A stretch of DNA of 64,000 bases from NCBI GenBank assembly GCA_026195255.1, contig JAPHSS010000014.1:1-64000 (forward strand), read 5' to 3'. The position numbers were made by a program, and so were the translations under genes. Numbering within the stretch: position 1 is the first letter of the stretch; the number at the start of each line of letters is the position of its first letter. The notes beneath the pieces are model-generated. The model did no database searches. It was not told the origin of the DNA and saw only the letters and a program-made list of their open reading frames with translations. Shown here in pieces: positions 54,470 through 63,898 of the stretch. The DNA is from Gammaproteobacteria bacterium. Its GTDB lineage: Bacteria > Pseudomonadota > Gammaproteobacteria > SZUA-229.

Positions 54470-55171
54470 TTACTTACGTCTAGCCAATCCAAGCAAGCCA
54501 ATTAAGCCAGAGCTAAATAACCACATTGCGGCTGGCACGGGTACTGTCGTAATTTCTGCGTATTCTATGCTTAAATTCGCACTTGAGCCAAGTGTTGCAT
54601 AAACATTCCAGTAAGAAACATCAAATAGAAATCCCAGGTTATTCGAGTCGTCAATATTGGTAATTAAAAAGTCTGTGACATCGAGTGAATAACTTCTATT
54701 GTAGTAACCAGAGCCCCCCGTGAATTGGGTATAACCCAAGTTATTGCTAGTTTGAGAAAAATCGTCAAGTGAAACATTGCCGTCTGCAACGTAGCCGTAT
54801 GTTCTTAAACCGTCGCCATAACTCCCGCTAGTATAAGATGAAGTGAAGTTAAGTGATGCGGAAATAATTTCATCTGAGGAAATTACAGTCGTTGTTGGTA
54901 ATGAAAATTCATAAACACCTCTAAACTCTGCGTAGTTAAAGACCGATGTTCCATTTATTTTTCGTAGAAAAATATCATCCGCAGTGCCTATTATGTCAAA
55001 CGTTCCATCCATTTGACCTCCACCAGAGGTGCCGCCGTCAACAGCGTAACCTGATGCAGTGGAGTTAATGCTTAATATGCTGGCATGTGAAGCTGCTTGT
55101 ATGAAAAATAAAATAAAAAGCAAAGGGATGTTTCTTTTACATTTGTAAAAATTGTGCCATAAAATTTCCAT
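54470..55171 (-). CDS. PEP-CTERM-anchored secreted protein
   Basis: Exported protein of 233 residues with an N-terminal signal peptide (about 12-30) and a C-terminal sorting signal: VPVPAAMWLFSSGLIGLLG followed by LARRK. This is the variant PEP-CTERM motif recognised by exosortase (EpsH) systems that accompany exopolysaccharide formation. The mature part is Ser/Thr/Gly/Tyr-rich with beta-sandwich-like strands. A second protein with the same signal starts at the right edge of the window. The exosortase is not in this window. Confidence 0.85.
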   Translation of the reverse strand: MEILWHNFYKCKRNIPLLFILFFIQAASHASILSINSTASGYAVDGGTSGGGQMDGTFDIIGTADDIFLRKINGTSVFNYAEFRGVYEFSLPTTTVISSDEIISASLNFTSSYTSGSYGDGLRTYGYVADGNVSLDDFSQTSNNLGYTQFTGGSGYYNRSYSLDVTDFLITNIDDSNNLGFLFDVSYWNVYATLGSSANLSIEYAEITTVPVPAAMWLFSSGLIGLLGLARRK

Positions 55172-55248
55172 TTATTATTATTATTAACTTATAAAGTTTA
55201 TCAGATCTCATACCTTATTCATAAGTCTATGTTGTTGATTACTTATCG

Positions 55249-55286
55249 TGATTCTTATCGAGACACCTGATTCTTATCGAGACACC
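55249..55286 (+). repeat. Perfect 19-bp tandem duplication
   Basis: TGATTCTTATCGAGACACC repeated twice with no gap. The second copy leads directly into the 40-bp repeat unit. Confidence 0.85.
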
Positions 55287-55318
55287 CATAATAACAAAAG
55301 ACTTAGATGCAATCTAAA
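55279..55318 (+). repeat. Left copy of a 40-bp direct repeat
   Basis: Begins GAGACACCCATAATAACAAA and continues to CTTAGATGCAATCTAAA. It matches 56049-56088 at 35 of 40 bases and flanks the gene at 55533-56006. Confidence 0.8.
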
Positions 55319-55532
55319 TCATTGTTTTTATTGGGTTTTTGTGATGGGTGTCTTAGATGCTTTAGATGCTTAGTGTCTTAGATGTTTACGCGGGAGTATG
55401 GGAACGAGTTATGAATTGCAGGTTAATAAGTTGTGCTTATTCATGCATATGTTAAAGTTGTATGTCGTTATTTTTTTATAAACGGTCTGATGAAGCCGCC
55501 GCCAGTCAGCCACCAGAATAGAGGTTCGAGTT

Positions 55533-56006
55533 TTGACACAAGATGAAATTGCAAACTATCTCCGGTCACATAGCGCTTTTTCCAATCTCGATCCAGCGCA
55601 TATAGAGATTCTCGTTCAGCATGCGCAGGAGAGGTCGTACGCCGTCGGTGATATGTTGTTCAGGCAGATGGATCTGGCGGAGCATTTCTTTATCCTGATG
55701 GAGGGCTCAATCAAGGTGCAAGTCCCTGCTATTATGGGGCCAGCTCTTGTGGTGCAGACATTGGAGGCCAACGATATCCTGGGTTGGTCCTGGTTGATAC
55801 CACCGTACAAATGGGCCTTCGAGGCGACAGCCGAGCTCGATTCGAGAGTGCTGGTTTTCGATGGCAAGGCCTTGTTGCAACATTGTGAAACCGATTATAA
55901 CTTTGGTTATGCGCTTATGAAAATGTTTGCCGGTCTGATGTCGGAACGTTTGCATGCGGCGCGCATAAAGATGATGGACAGCTGGTCGCCGGCCGGCTGG
56001 GCGTAA
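55533..56006 (+). CDS. Lone cNMP-binding (Crp-like sensor) protein
   Basis: Protein of 157 residues made of one cNMP-binding beta-roll (about 20-135; SYAVGDMLFRQ, DLAEHFFILMEGSIKVQV, ANDILGWSWLIPPYKW). No DNA-binding helix-turn-helix follows. The start used is TTG at 55533 with GAGG 11 bp before. Base composition is clearly higher in GC than the surrounding genes (about half GC, by eye), and it lies between imperfect direct repeats, so recent acquisition is likely. In cNMP-binding roll proteins the phosphate cassette usually has Arg and Glu; here GWSWLIP replaces GExAL, so ligand binding may differ. Confidence 0.8.
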   Translation: MTQDEIANYLRSHSAFSNLDPAHIEILVQHAQERSYAVGDMLFRQMDLAEHFFILMEGSIKVQVPAIMGPALVVQTLEANDILGWSWLIPPYKWAFEATAELDSRVLVFDGKALLQHCETDYNFGYALMKMFAGLMSERLHAARIKMMDSWSPAGWA

Positions 56007-56048
56007 TGATTAATCAAACATTCGACTTTGATACATAAACAGTTTATT

Positions 56049-56088
56049 GAGACGCCCATAATAACAAATGGCTTAGATGCCATTTAAA
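56049..56088 (+). repeat. Right copy of the 40-bp direct repeat
   Basis: Begins GAGACGCCCATAATAACAAA and matches 55279-55318 at 35 of 40 bases. A shorter relative, CAGTTTATTG(A/T)GACGCCC, occurs at 56040-56057 (running into this copy) and again at 56225-56242. Confidence 0.8.
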
Positions 56089-56224
56089 AGTCAAAAGCAG
56101 TAGAAACAGCGAATGGTCACTTAAATACATCCATGTTGCCGTGACATTAGTGCATCCTTGCAGTCAACGTAAATATTTAATTAACTCGATCCCATGCTCA
56201 CGCGTGGCAACAAGTTAATTATGT

Positions 56225-56242
56225 CAGTTTATTGTGACGCCC
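56225..56242 (+). repeat. Third, partial repeat copy
   Basis: CAGTTTATTGTGACGCCC, 17 of 18 identical to 56040-56057. Confidence 0.7.
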
Positions 56243-56296
56243 TTATCAGGCCAGGTTTCATTTGCTAATTTTATATTAAAAAATTAGAAAACTGTT

Positions 56297-57970
56297 TCAG
56301 GAATTCAATTGAGAACGATTTAACATATCCTTAGCATGATCAATTGTTTGTTGAGTGATCTCTAAGCCACCTAACATTCTTGAAATTTCATCAACTCGTT
56401 GTTCCATTTCCAGAGGGATAATTTCTGTTCGAGTTTCTTTACCATCACTGTGTTTATATACCTGCATATGATGGTGAGCCTGTGATGCAACCTGTGGTAA
56501 ATGTGTAATACAGAAAACCTGACGGTTTTCGCCTAAAACTCTTAAGTGTTTACCGACTATTTCTGCAATGCCGCCACCAACACCACTATCGACTTCATCA
56601 AATATTAAAGTTGGAATGCGTCCCTGTTGAGCAGTGATCATTTGTATGGCGAGACTAATGCGCGCAAGTTCACCACCTGATGCTGTTTTTGCCAGTGCTT
56701 TAAATGGCTGCCCGGTGTTTGTGCTGACGGTGTATTCAATTGAATCTAAGCCATTGGCTGAGGCTTTTTCTTTAGTTGTTATTTGTATTTTAAATTGACC
56801 ACCGGACATACCAAGGGTTTGCATTGAAGTGCTGATTTGTTTGTTAAGTTCTATTGAAGTTTTTGTTCGCGATTCAGTTAGTTTTTTGGCAAGTGTTTTA
56901 TACTTTTTATCGAGTTTATTTACTTCACTTTCCAGCTTGCTTAAGTTTTCATCAGCATTATCAAGTTCATTTAGCTCTAACGATAATGACTCTGTTAAAT
57001 CTATTAACTGGTCAGGTTCAATATGATGTTTGCGAGATAAATCATGAATGATGCCCAGACGGGTTTCAACTTCGTCAAAACGCTCCGGGTTGCTATTTAA
57101 ATTGTCTTTGTAATCACGTAATAAACTGGCTGTTTCTTCTATTTGAACCATTGCTTCAGATAACATTTCAAAAGCAGGGGTTAGGGTTTTATCAGTTGAT
57201 AACATATCTTCTATTTTTTTTGCCTGTTGAGAAAGTTGTAGATGAATACTGGTGTCATCTGCATCATAAAGGCTGTTTAAAGTGGATGCTGTGTTGTCAC
57301 TTAACTGATCTGCGTTAGCCAGGGTTTGATGTTCACTTTGTAGTTTGTCAGCTTCACCAGGCAGTAATGAAAGCTCTTCAAGTTCAGTTACCTGGTATCT
57401 TAATAAATCAAGCCGATCATTTTTATCTTTGCAGGCAGTTTGTAATGTTATTAATTTTTCTTTTTTAGAATTCCAGTCAATAAATACTTCTTTAACATCG
57501 GTTAGAAGTTTTTCATGTTGAGCATAGTCGTCTAAGAGCTGTCTCTGCATATCGGCTTTCATTAGTGACTGGTGTTCGTGCTGACCATGTATATCGACTA
57601 ACATTTCGCCCAGTTGCCGCATGTCTTGTAATGGAGCGGGACTGCCATTTATAAATGCTCTGGAACGACCATCAGAACTTAACCTTCGTCTTAACAGGCA
57701 ATCACCATCTGCATCGAGTTCTTTAGAAAGTAACCATGCATTTACTTCAGGTAATTCAGAAATATCAAATTCAGCACTGATTTCTGCCTTGCTTGAACCT
57801 GCACGCACGCTATCTGAGTCAGCACGGTCACCCAGAAGCAAGCCAAGTGCACCTAACAATATTGATTTTCCCGCACCGGTTTCACCGGTAAGTGTGGTTA
57901 ATTTATTTTTAAAATCGAGATCAAGGTGATCAATAATAGCAAAATTACGGATACGGATATGGTTAAGCAT
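56297..57970 (-). CDS. recN: RecN, SMC-like DNA repair ATPase
   Basis: RecN holds broken DNA ends together during double-strand break repair. It has 557 residues (E. coli 553). It starts MLNHIRIRNFAIIDHLDLDF in the family manner, has Walker A GETGAGKS at 31-38, two long coiled-coil arms (about 150-370), and the C-terminal ABC part with SGGELARISLAIQ and DEVDSGVGG. The start overlaps the nadK stop by one base. No LexA-type box is visible before it, so SOS control, if any, would come from upstream. Confidence 0.95.
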   Translation of the reverse strand: MLNHIRIRNFAIIDHLDLDFKNKLTTLTGETGAGKSILLGALGLLLGDRADSDSVRAGSSKAEISAEFDISELPEVNAWLLSKELDADGDCLLRRRLSSDGRSRAFINGSPAPLQDMRQLGEMLVDIHGQHEHQSLMKADMQRQLLDDYAQHEKLLTDVKEVFIDWNSKKEKLITLQTACKDKNDRLDLLRYQVTELEELSLLPGEADKLQSEHQTLANADQLSDNTASTLNSLYDADDTSIHLQLSQQAKKIEDMLSTDKTLTPAFEMLSEAMVQIEETASLLRDYKDNLNSNPERFDEVETRLGIIHDLSRKHHIEPDQLIDLTESLSLELNELDNADENLSKLESEVNKLDKKYKTLAKKLTESRTKTSIELNKQISTSMQTLGMSGGQFKIQITTKEKASANGLDSIEYTVSTNTGQPFKALAKTASGGELARISLAIQMITAQQGRIPTLIFDEVDSGVGGGIAEIVGKHLRVLGENRQVFCITHLPQVASQAHHHMQVYKHSDGKETRTEIIPLEMEQRVDEISRMLGGLEITQQTIDHAKDMLNRSQLNS

Positions 57971-58842
57971 TACAGTTGTTCACTCCAGTGTAATTTGGCA
58001 CGTAAAATTTCATAATAGTCGTAACTGGTTGGGTGTATAAGGGTAATCATTTCCTGTTTTTTCCTGATGATTATTTTATCACCGGGGTTAACATCAAATG
58101 CCGTTTGCCCATCGAATGTAACCTGCGACGTAGACTGTTTACTCTCTCCAATGATAATTTCGACTTTACTATCGGCATTAACAACCAAAGGGCGATTAGT
58201 TAAGGTGTGTGGGCAAATAGGTACAACGACTATGGCATCAAGTGTTGCATGAAGCAGGGGGCCACCACTGGATAACGCATAAGCTGTTGAGCCCGTTGGA
58301 GTGGATACTACAAGACCATCTGCACGCTGGTAGTTAACAAACTGTCCATTGATATAGGTTTCAAATTCGATCATTCGCGCAACATCACGTATATGCACGA
58401 CAACATCATTAAAGGCATCGGCTTTTGATATTAGCTGACCATTTCGCTCTACATGTGCTTCTAACAGGAAGCGGCGTTCTTCTACATACTCGCCGCGCAT
58501 TATCTGTTCCAGGTTTTGCAGCATGTCATCTGGTGATATGTCTACTAGAAAACCCAAACGACCAAGGTTTATTCCTAAAACGGGAATATTATGTTCAGCT
58601 AGCGAACGTACCGCACTAAGAAAGGTACCGTCGCCACCTACAACTATTGCCAGGTCGGATTGTTTGGCAAGTGTGATTCTGTCTACGCAAGTTACATTTT
58701 CTATTAAACCGTCAGTACTTTGGTCAAAAGCAATTTTGCAGTTTTTCTGATTAATAAAATCTACAAGTCGTTGAACTGTTTGTTTAACCGCTTCGCTATT
58801 GTCCTTTGCGATAATACCGATGGTGTTAATTTTCATTGTCAT
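57970..58842 (-). CDS. nadK: NAD kinase
   Basis: NadK phosphorylates NAD to NADP. It has 290 residues (E. coli 292). The GGDG motif (VVGGDGTFLSA) is the catalytic Asp/ATP site. NPTG is replaced by STPTGSTAYALSSGGP, the usual bacterial variant, and LVVNADSKVEI follows. The recN gene overlaps it by one base. The nadK-recN pair is conserved in gammaproteobacteria. Confidence 0.95.
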   Translation of the reverse strand: MTMKINTIGIIAKDNSEAVKQTVQRLVDFINQKNCKIAFDQSTDGLIENVTCVDRITLAKQSDLAIVVGGDGTFLSAVRSLAEHNIPVLGINLGRLGFLVDISPDDMLQNLEQIMRGEYVEERRFLLEAHVERNGQLISKADAFNDVVVHIRDVARMIEFETYINGQFVNYQRADGLVVSTPTGSTAYALSSGGPLLHATLDAIVVVPICPHTLTNRPLVVNADSKVEIIIGESKQSTSQVTFDGQTAFDVNPGDKIIIRKKQEMITLIHPTSYDYYEILRAKLHWSEQL

Positions 58843-58907
58843 TATATTGCCATTGCGTTCTTTATTTTATTTCCCATCTAGCTAGTTGGAAATAATAGAA
58901 TTAAAAA

Positions 58908-61538
58908 TTAATGTTTATGTGACTTTTCAGCCAGTTCGTACAAAAGTTCTAATGCTTGTCTCGGGTTTAAATTATCTACTTGAATTTCCTGTAACTGTTC
59001 AATAATTGGATGGGGGTTATTATTAAATAACTCAAGCTGCCCTGTAGATTTCTCGACAAATACTTCATGGCTATTTGCAGACTGGCGCTCTAAAATCTGT
59101 AACTTCTTGCGTGCATTTTTAATAACTGAAGCTGGAACCCCTGCCAGTTTTGCAACCTGTAACCCATAACTCTGGTTGGCGGGACCATCTTTAACCGCAT
59201 GCATAAATACAATGTTTTCACCATGCTCTACAGCATCCAGATGAACATTTTTCACACTCGTTATTTCATCTACCATTGAAGTTAACTCAAAATAATGAGT
59301 GGCAAATAAGGTAAAGGGCTGGCTTTCCAGGGCGAGGTTTTCAGCACATGCCCAGGCAAGTGATAAACCATCAAAGGTACTTGTGCCCCGACCAATTTCG
59401 TCCATCAATACCAGGCTTTTTTCTGTGGCATTATTTAATATATTTGCCGCTTCGGTCATTTCAACCATAAAGGTAGAACGCCCGGATGCTAAATCATCGG
59501 TTGCCCCAATACGTGTAAATATGCGGTCAATAGAACCGATAACCGCTTTTTCTGCGGGAACATAACAACCTATATGTGCCATTAATACAATCAGGGCGGT
59601 TTGCCGCATGTAGGTTGATTTACCACCCATATTCGGACCGGTAATAATAAGCATACGTTGCTGGTCATTTAACTTACAGTCATTAGGTATGAAACTGTTT
59701 TCTGTTACAATTTCAACAACAGGGTGTCGTCCTGCTGTAATGTTAATAGCAGACTTGTTCTGGAATTCGGGTTGACAATAATTTAAGGTGTCAGCGCGTT
59801 CTGCAAAACAACAGATAGTATCTAATTCGGAAAGCCCTTCAGCACAAGTTTGCAGAGCAACTAAACTGAGCAACAACTTATCAAGCAGTTCATCATAAAG
59901 TAATTTTTCACGACTCAAGGCTCTTTCTTTTGCGCTCAATACCTTGTCTTCAAAAGACTTTAATTCAGGTGTGATAAAACGTTCTGCCGATTTTAATGTT
60001 TGTCTTCGTATATAGTCTGTGGGTACGTTTTCAGACTGAGCACGAGAAATTTCGATGTAAAAACCATGCACACGGTTATAACGAACCTTTAAAGTATTGA
60101 TGCCACTGCGTTCTCTTTCGCGTACTTCAAGGTCAACTAAAAATTGATCAGCATTTTTACTTAAATTTCTTAGTTCATCTAATTCGTTATCATAACCCTC
60201 AGCTATAACGCCACCATCGCGCAACACTACTGGTGGGTTTTCTTTAATTGCTGACTGTAACAGTGTAACTGTATCCGGGTGCTCACTAATTAAAGTAGAT
60301 AGTTGTATTAAACGCTCAGAAATTACATGTTTTAGTTGTAGCTGGATCTTCGGTAACTGTGCAAGTGAGTTGCCTAAGGTATACAAGTCTCGTGGTCGTG
60401 CTGTTTTTATTGCAACACGACTGATAATTCTTTCAATGTCACCAATATGTTTTAACTGACCTTGAATTTCCGAGTATTCACGATTTTTTAGTAATGCGGC
60501 TATAGCGCTATGGCGTAATTTAAGTTGGGCCTGATCTCGTAATGGACGATTAATCCAGCGGCGTAAACATCGACTGCCCATAGACGTGCTGGTTTTATCG
60601 ATAACTGAAGCGAGGGTATTTTCATGACCCCCGCTTAAATTTATTTCCAGTTCAAGGTTACGCCTGCTTGCCGCATCTAATAATACCGAGTCTTCACTGC
60701 GTTCTACTCGTAAACCCTGGATATGGGGTAAAGTGGTTCTCTGGGTATCATTTACATATTGCATTAAACAGCCCGCAGCTAAAATAGCCTGGGTCATTCC
60801 ATCACAGCCAAAGCCACTCAGGTCTTTGGTTGCAAACTGATCTGTTAATAAGCGCTGACAGGTGTCTATTTCAAAATACCAGGGTGGCTGACGTCTCAAA
60901 CCTTTAGCAGATGCGAGTTGCTGATACAAAGCGTCATCTTCTGATATTAAAATTTCTGATGGTTTAATACGTTCGAGCTCAGTTTGTAACTGCTCATAAC
61001 TACTAAGCTCCTGAACAAAAAACCGCCCTGAACCCACATCTAGCACTGAAAGCCCAATGTCTTCATTAAATGATGCAATGGCCATTAAAAAGTTATCACG
61101 ACGCTCTTCTAGTAAGTTTTCATCGGTAACCGTACCCGGCGTGACTATTCGCATGACCTTGCGTTCAACTGGTCCCTTTGATGTGGCAGGGTCGCCAACC
61201 TGTTCACACAGGGCGACAGACTCTCCGGCCTTTATTAAACGAGCTAAATAGTTATCTGCTGCATGGTAGGGGATTCCGCACATGGGAATCGGTTCACCAT
61301 TTGATTTGCCCCGTGCGGTAAGGGTGATATCAAGTAGTTGTGATGCTTTACGGGCATCATCAAAAAATAATTCATAAAAGTCACCCATGCGGTAAAACAG
61401 TAAAATATCAGGGTGCTCAGCCTTGATGCGAAGAAACTGTTGCATCATAGGGGTGTGGTTGGAAGCAGGGGCCTTTGTAGCGGCTTTTGGGGCTTTTTTT
61501 AGCGGAGCTTCAAGGGTTGTGTCAGTGGCTTCATTCAT
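58908..61538 (-). CDS. mutS: MutS, mismatch recognition ATPase
   Basis: DNA mismatch repair protein of 876 residues (E. coli 853). The mismatch-binding N-domain has [12 protein letters not shown], with the Phe-X-Glu that stacks on the mismatch, after an extra 28-residue Ala/Lys/Pro-rich leader. The ATPase domain has GPNMGGKST and [12 protein letters not shown]. The C-terminus carries the tetramer domain region. nadK follows after a 65-bp gap on the same strand. In many genomes cinA and recA are next to mutS; here they are on the other strand or absent. Confidence 0.95.
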   Translation of the reverse strand: MNEATDTTLEAPLKKAPKAATKAPASNHTPMMQQFLRIKAEHPDILLFYRMGDFYELFFDDARKASQLLDITLTARGKSNGEPIPMCGIPYHAADNYLARLIKAGESVALCEQVGDPATSKGPVERKVMRIVTPGTVTDENLLEERRDNFLMAIASFNEDIGLSVLDVGSGRFFVQELSSYEQLQTELERIKPSEILISEDDALYQQLASAKGLRRQPPWYFEIDTCQRLLTDQFATKDLSGFGCDGMTQAILAAGCLMQYVNDTQRTTLPHIQGLRVERSEDSVLLDAASRRNLELEINLSGGHENTLASVIDKTSTSMGSRCLRRWINRPLRDQAQLKLRHSAIAALLKNREYSEIQGQLKHIGDIERIISRVAIKTARPRDLYTLGNSLAQLPKIQLQLKHVISERLIQLSTLISEHPDTVTLLQSAIKENPPVVLRDGGVIAEGYDNELDELRNLSKNADQFLVDLEVRERERSGINTLKVRYNRVHGFYIEISRAQSENVPTDYIRRQTLKSAERFITPELKSFEDKVLSAKERALSREKLLYDELLDKLLLSLVALQTCAEGLSELDTICCFAERADTLNYCQPEFQNKSAINITAGRHPVVEIVTENSFIPNDCKLNDQQRMLIITGPNMGGKSTYMRQTALIVLMAHIGCYVPAEKAVIGSIDRIFTRIGATDDLASGRSTFMVEMTEAANILNNATEKSLVLMDEIGRGTSTFDGLSLAWACAENLALESQPFTLFATHYFELTSMVDEITSVKNVHLDAVEHGENIVFMHAVKDGPANQSYGLQVAKLAGVPASVIKNARKKLQILERQSANSHEVFVEKSTGQLELFNNNPHPIIEQLQEIQVDNLNPRQALELLYELAEKSHKH

Positions 61539-61665
61539 GGGGTAAATTCTACTGTTTACAAACGCTTAGCGCAAAGCTTAACATTGATTAATTTTAATAA
61601 ACGGGCAATGTTCAGGTGATGTTTGATGTGCTACATTTAGAGTAATAATATCTAATGGAAAATCT

Positions 61666-62388
61666 ATGAAGACCTTTATTTTAATAAGTTTTGTTTTAAG
61701 TGTGATATGCACTCCGCTTATAAGTCATGCTGAACTGAAGCAGTTTATGGCTAAAGATCTCAATATGAGTAATCTAGTTGATGTAAAAGACAAAAAAAAG
61801 CGCTTTTTCGATTTTATGCGGCCCATTGTTAAAAGTGAGAATGAAAGGGTATTAGCACTCAGGAAATCACTGGAAAGTGCCAGGAAAAATAATAATAATC
61901 ATGCCATGGTTGCTCAAACTGCAGAGGACTACAGTGTTGAATGGGTAAAAGGTAAGGAAAACTGGGACAAATTATTAGAAAGAGTTGATGCGGTAGCTCT
62001 GGAGCTGGTGTTGGCACAAAGTGCTAATGAGTCAGCCTGGGGACAGTCTCGTTTTGCTGCTATGGGGAGTAATTTTTTTGGTCAATGGTGTTATAAAAAA
62101 GGTTGCGGCCTTGTGCCTAAAAAACGAGACAAGGGAACTAAACATGAGGTTGCAAAATTCACTAGTGTGAATAAATCTGTGCGTAGTTATATTAAAAATA
62201 TCAATACCGGGCGTGTTTATGCGCCCTTAAGAAAGATTCGTAAGCAAAACCGGGCAGCGGGTAAAAAACCGGATGCTATTGCTCAGGCAGGAGGGTTAGT
62301 TAGATATTCTCAACGTCGTGAGGCTTACGTAAAAGAGATTAGAGCCATGATTCGTTACAATAAAAAGCTCATGCTGGTATCTAATTGA
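61666..62388 (+). CDS. Bax-like glucosaminidase-domain protein
   Basis: Exported protein of 240 residues; the signal peptide ends SHA (about 22). The catalytic domain (about 85-235) has the peptidoglycan endo-beta-N-acetylglucosaminidase (GH73-like) pattern AQSANESAWGQSRFA, containing the candidate catalytic Glu, FFGQWCY and VRSYIKNIN. E. coli Bax is the closest known type. The role is presumed cell-wall turnover. It starts 127 bp upstream of the divergent mutS start, so a shared promoter region is likely. Confidence 0.88.
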   Translation: MKTFILISFVLSVICTPLISHAELKQFMAKDLNMSNLVDVKDKKKRFFDFMRPIVKSENERVLALRKSLESARKNNNNHAMVAQTAEDYSVEWVKGKENWDKLLERVDAVALELVLAQSANESAWGQSRFAAMGSNFFGQWCYKKGCGLVPKKRDKGTKHEVAKFTSVNKSVRSYIKNINTGRVYAPLRKIRKQNRAAGKKPDAIAQAGGLVRYSQRREAYVKEIRAMIRYNKKLMLVSN

Positions 62389-62395
62389 TAGATTT

Positions 62396-62902
62396 ATGAC
62401 TGAAACTGAATTTTCGAAAAGTATAAAGCAGTTAATTTCAGCGATAGTGCCTGAGTTAATAAAGCAGAAGCGCATAGTTGCTTCTGCTGAATCCTGTAGT
62501 GGAGGCTGGGTAGCCAAATCAGCAACCGATTTTGCTGGAAGTTCAGACTGGTTTGACAGTGCTATTGTAACGTATAGTAATAAATCTAAAGTTGAGTTGC
62601 TTGGTGTTCAGCAATCTACTTTAGATGTTAATGGTGCAGTAAGTCAGCCAGTTGTTAAAGAAATGGTATTAGGTTTGCTTGATCGCTGTAATGCTAATAT
62701 CGGTGTATCGATTAGTGGTATAGCGGGTCCCGGTGGTGGTAGTGATGACAAACCGGTGGGTACGGTCTGGCTTGCCTGGGCAACACCTGGTGTATTAATT
62801 GAAGCAGCTCGCTTTAAGTTTAAAGGTGATCGTAATCAGGTTAGAATGCAGGCAGTTGTTGAAGCTTTTAAGGGTATTCAACGGATATTGAAAAATAAAT
62901 GA
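62396..62902 (+). CDS. pncC: CinA-C/PncC nicotinamide-nucleotide amidohydrolase
   Basis: PncC deamidates nicotinamide mononucleotide to nicotinic acid mononucleotide, recycling NAD by-products. It has 168 residues (E. coli PncC 165). Signatures: AESCSGGWVAKSATD near the N-terminus and GIAGPGGGSDDKPVGTVW. It is only the C-terminal CinA domain, as in E. coli YgaD. It lies 7 bp behind the Bax-like gene. In many relatives recA follows; here thpR follows. Confidence 0.92.
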   Translation: MTETEFSKSIKQLISAIVPELIKQKRIVASAESCSGGWVAKSATDFAGSSDWFDSAIVTYSNKSKVELLGVQQSTLDVNGAVSQPVVKEMVLGLLDRCNANIGVSISGIAGPGGGSDDKPVGTVWLAWATPGVLIEAARFKFKGDRNQVRMQAVVEAFKGIQRILKNK

Positions 62903-63093
62903 AAATATAATGAAACGGTAGTTATGATTACATTAATTCAGTAATATTTTTCTAAGTCGGCAAAAAACCAAATAAAATTGCAGTCAGTTGTGATGAAGAT
63001 AGTGCAAGAATATAAATAAACGTAGACAGATGAATTTCCTCCACACACTAAACGGAAAGCGTATTAGAAAAACGAATCTAGATCTGGTTTATA

Positions 63094-63618
63094 ATGGCTG
63101 ATACAAAACGCCTATTCTTTGCTCTATGGCCTGATGATACAATCAGAAATGAAATATCTCAAACTTTTCTGTGCTCGGCCTATTCTAAAGCGGAAGGCCA
63201 GCGGTATAACTTTCAAAATTTGCATTTAACGTTGCATTTTTTAGGCAATGCTTCTGAAGAACAGTATTCGTGTTTTTTAGAGGCAGCTGAAAAAGTAAAA
63301 TTTACTGAGTTTACTTTGAGTTTAGATAAGTTCAGTGTTTTTGAAAAAGCCAAAGTTTTCTGGTTGGGTGTAAGTGATATACCAGCAGAATTAAAACAAT
63401 TGCATTATGAGCTTGGAGAGGTTCTAACTCACTGTGGTTACAAAGGTGATGATCGTATTTACACACCCCATGTAACATTGATGCGTAAAATAAAACATTT
63501 CGTGGTTGAAAAAAAAGCACGCGAGGTCAGTTGGCCGATTAGTCAGTTTGCGCTGGTTGAATCAGTTACTGAAAACGGTGCTATATTATATAAACCAGTT
63601 AAATTTTATAATACCTAA
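63094..63618 (+). CDS. thpR: ThpR, RNA 2',3'-cyclic phosphodiesterase
   Basis: 2H-phosphoesterase of 174 residues (E. coli ThpR/LigT 176). The two catalytic H-X-T-X motifs are HLTLHFLG and HVTLMRK. The N-terminal RLFFALWPDD is typical. It opens 2',3'-cyclic phosphates and can join tRNA half molecules with 2'-5' bonds. It lies 191 bp after pncC; no strong promoter is apparent in the gap. Confidence 0.93.
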   Translation: MADTKRLFFALWPDDTIRNEISQTFLCSAYSKAEGQRYNFQNLHLTLHFLGNASEEQYSCFLEAAEKVKFTEFTLSLDKFSVFEKAKVFWLGVSDIPAELKQLHYELGEVLTHCGYKGDDRIYTPHVTLMRKIKHFVVEKKAREVSWPISQFALVESVTENGAILYKPVKFYNT

Positions 63619-63778
63619 TATTTTTTGCAGGGGTTTACTTAAAGTGTTGAAAAGTTAAAAGCAAAAAGGGGGGGCGCTAAAGTTAATTAGCTGTACATCA
63701 AACAGCCTGAATAGTCAGAAACAGAAGAACCCGTAAATTAGTCTTAATAGTCTTTCTCGCAGATATTTACTACTGCAT

Positions 63779-63809
63779 AAAAAAGCCCCAACCTATACAG
63801 GAATGGGGC
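63779..63809 (-). terminator. Terminator of the right-edge PEP-CTERM gene
   Basis: On the minus strand: GCCCCA, loop, TGGGGC, then six T. It is about 90 bp behind the stop of the gene that runs off the window. Confidence 0.8.
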
Positions 63810-63898
63810 GTTCGTTTTCTCAAGGCATAACATCTACAGATTTAAGTTAATCTCTGGACTAAAACGTCGTCTTTAAATTGGAGGCATTGATTAACTTA

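Larger units (their letters stand above)
55172..55532. repeat. Repeat-rich gap before the lone cNMP-binding gene
   Basis: A 361-bp gap. A 19-bp unit TGATTCTTATCGAGACACC occurs twice in tandem (55249-55267, 55268-55286). The 40-bp unit at 55279-55318 is repeated, 35 of 40 identical, at 56049-56088. GACACCCAT at 55281-55289 is inverted at 55344-55352. CTTAGATG-type octamers recur between 55302 and 55392. No gene is visible. Confidence 0.65.

Noticed and set aside
55249-55392. CRISPR-like array from the tandem 19-bp and CTTAGATG repeats
   Set aside because: There are only two tandem copies with no spacers and no cas genes; the octamers are irregularly spaced.
57970-58907. LexA/SOS box before recN or nadK
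   Set aside because: I found no CTGT-N8-ACAG pattern in the nadK upstream region or at the recN start.
63668-63674. Run of seven G behind thpR as a contingency locus
   Set aside because: It lies in a gap after the thpR stop and is not near a promoter I can identify, so a phase-variation role has no support.
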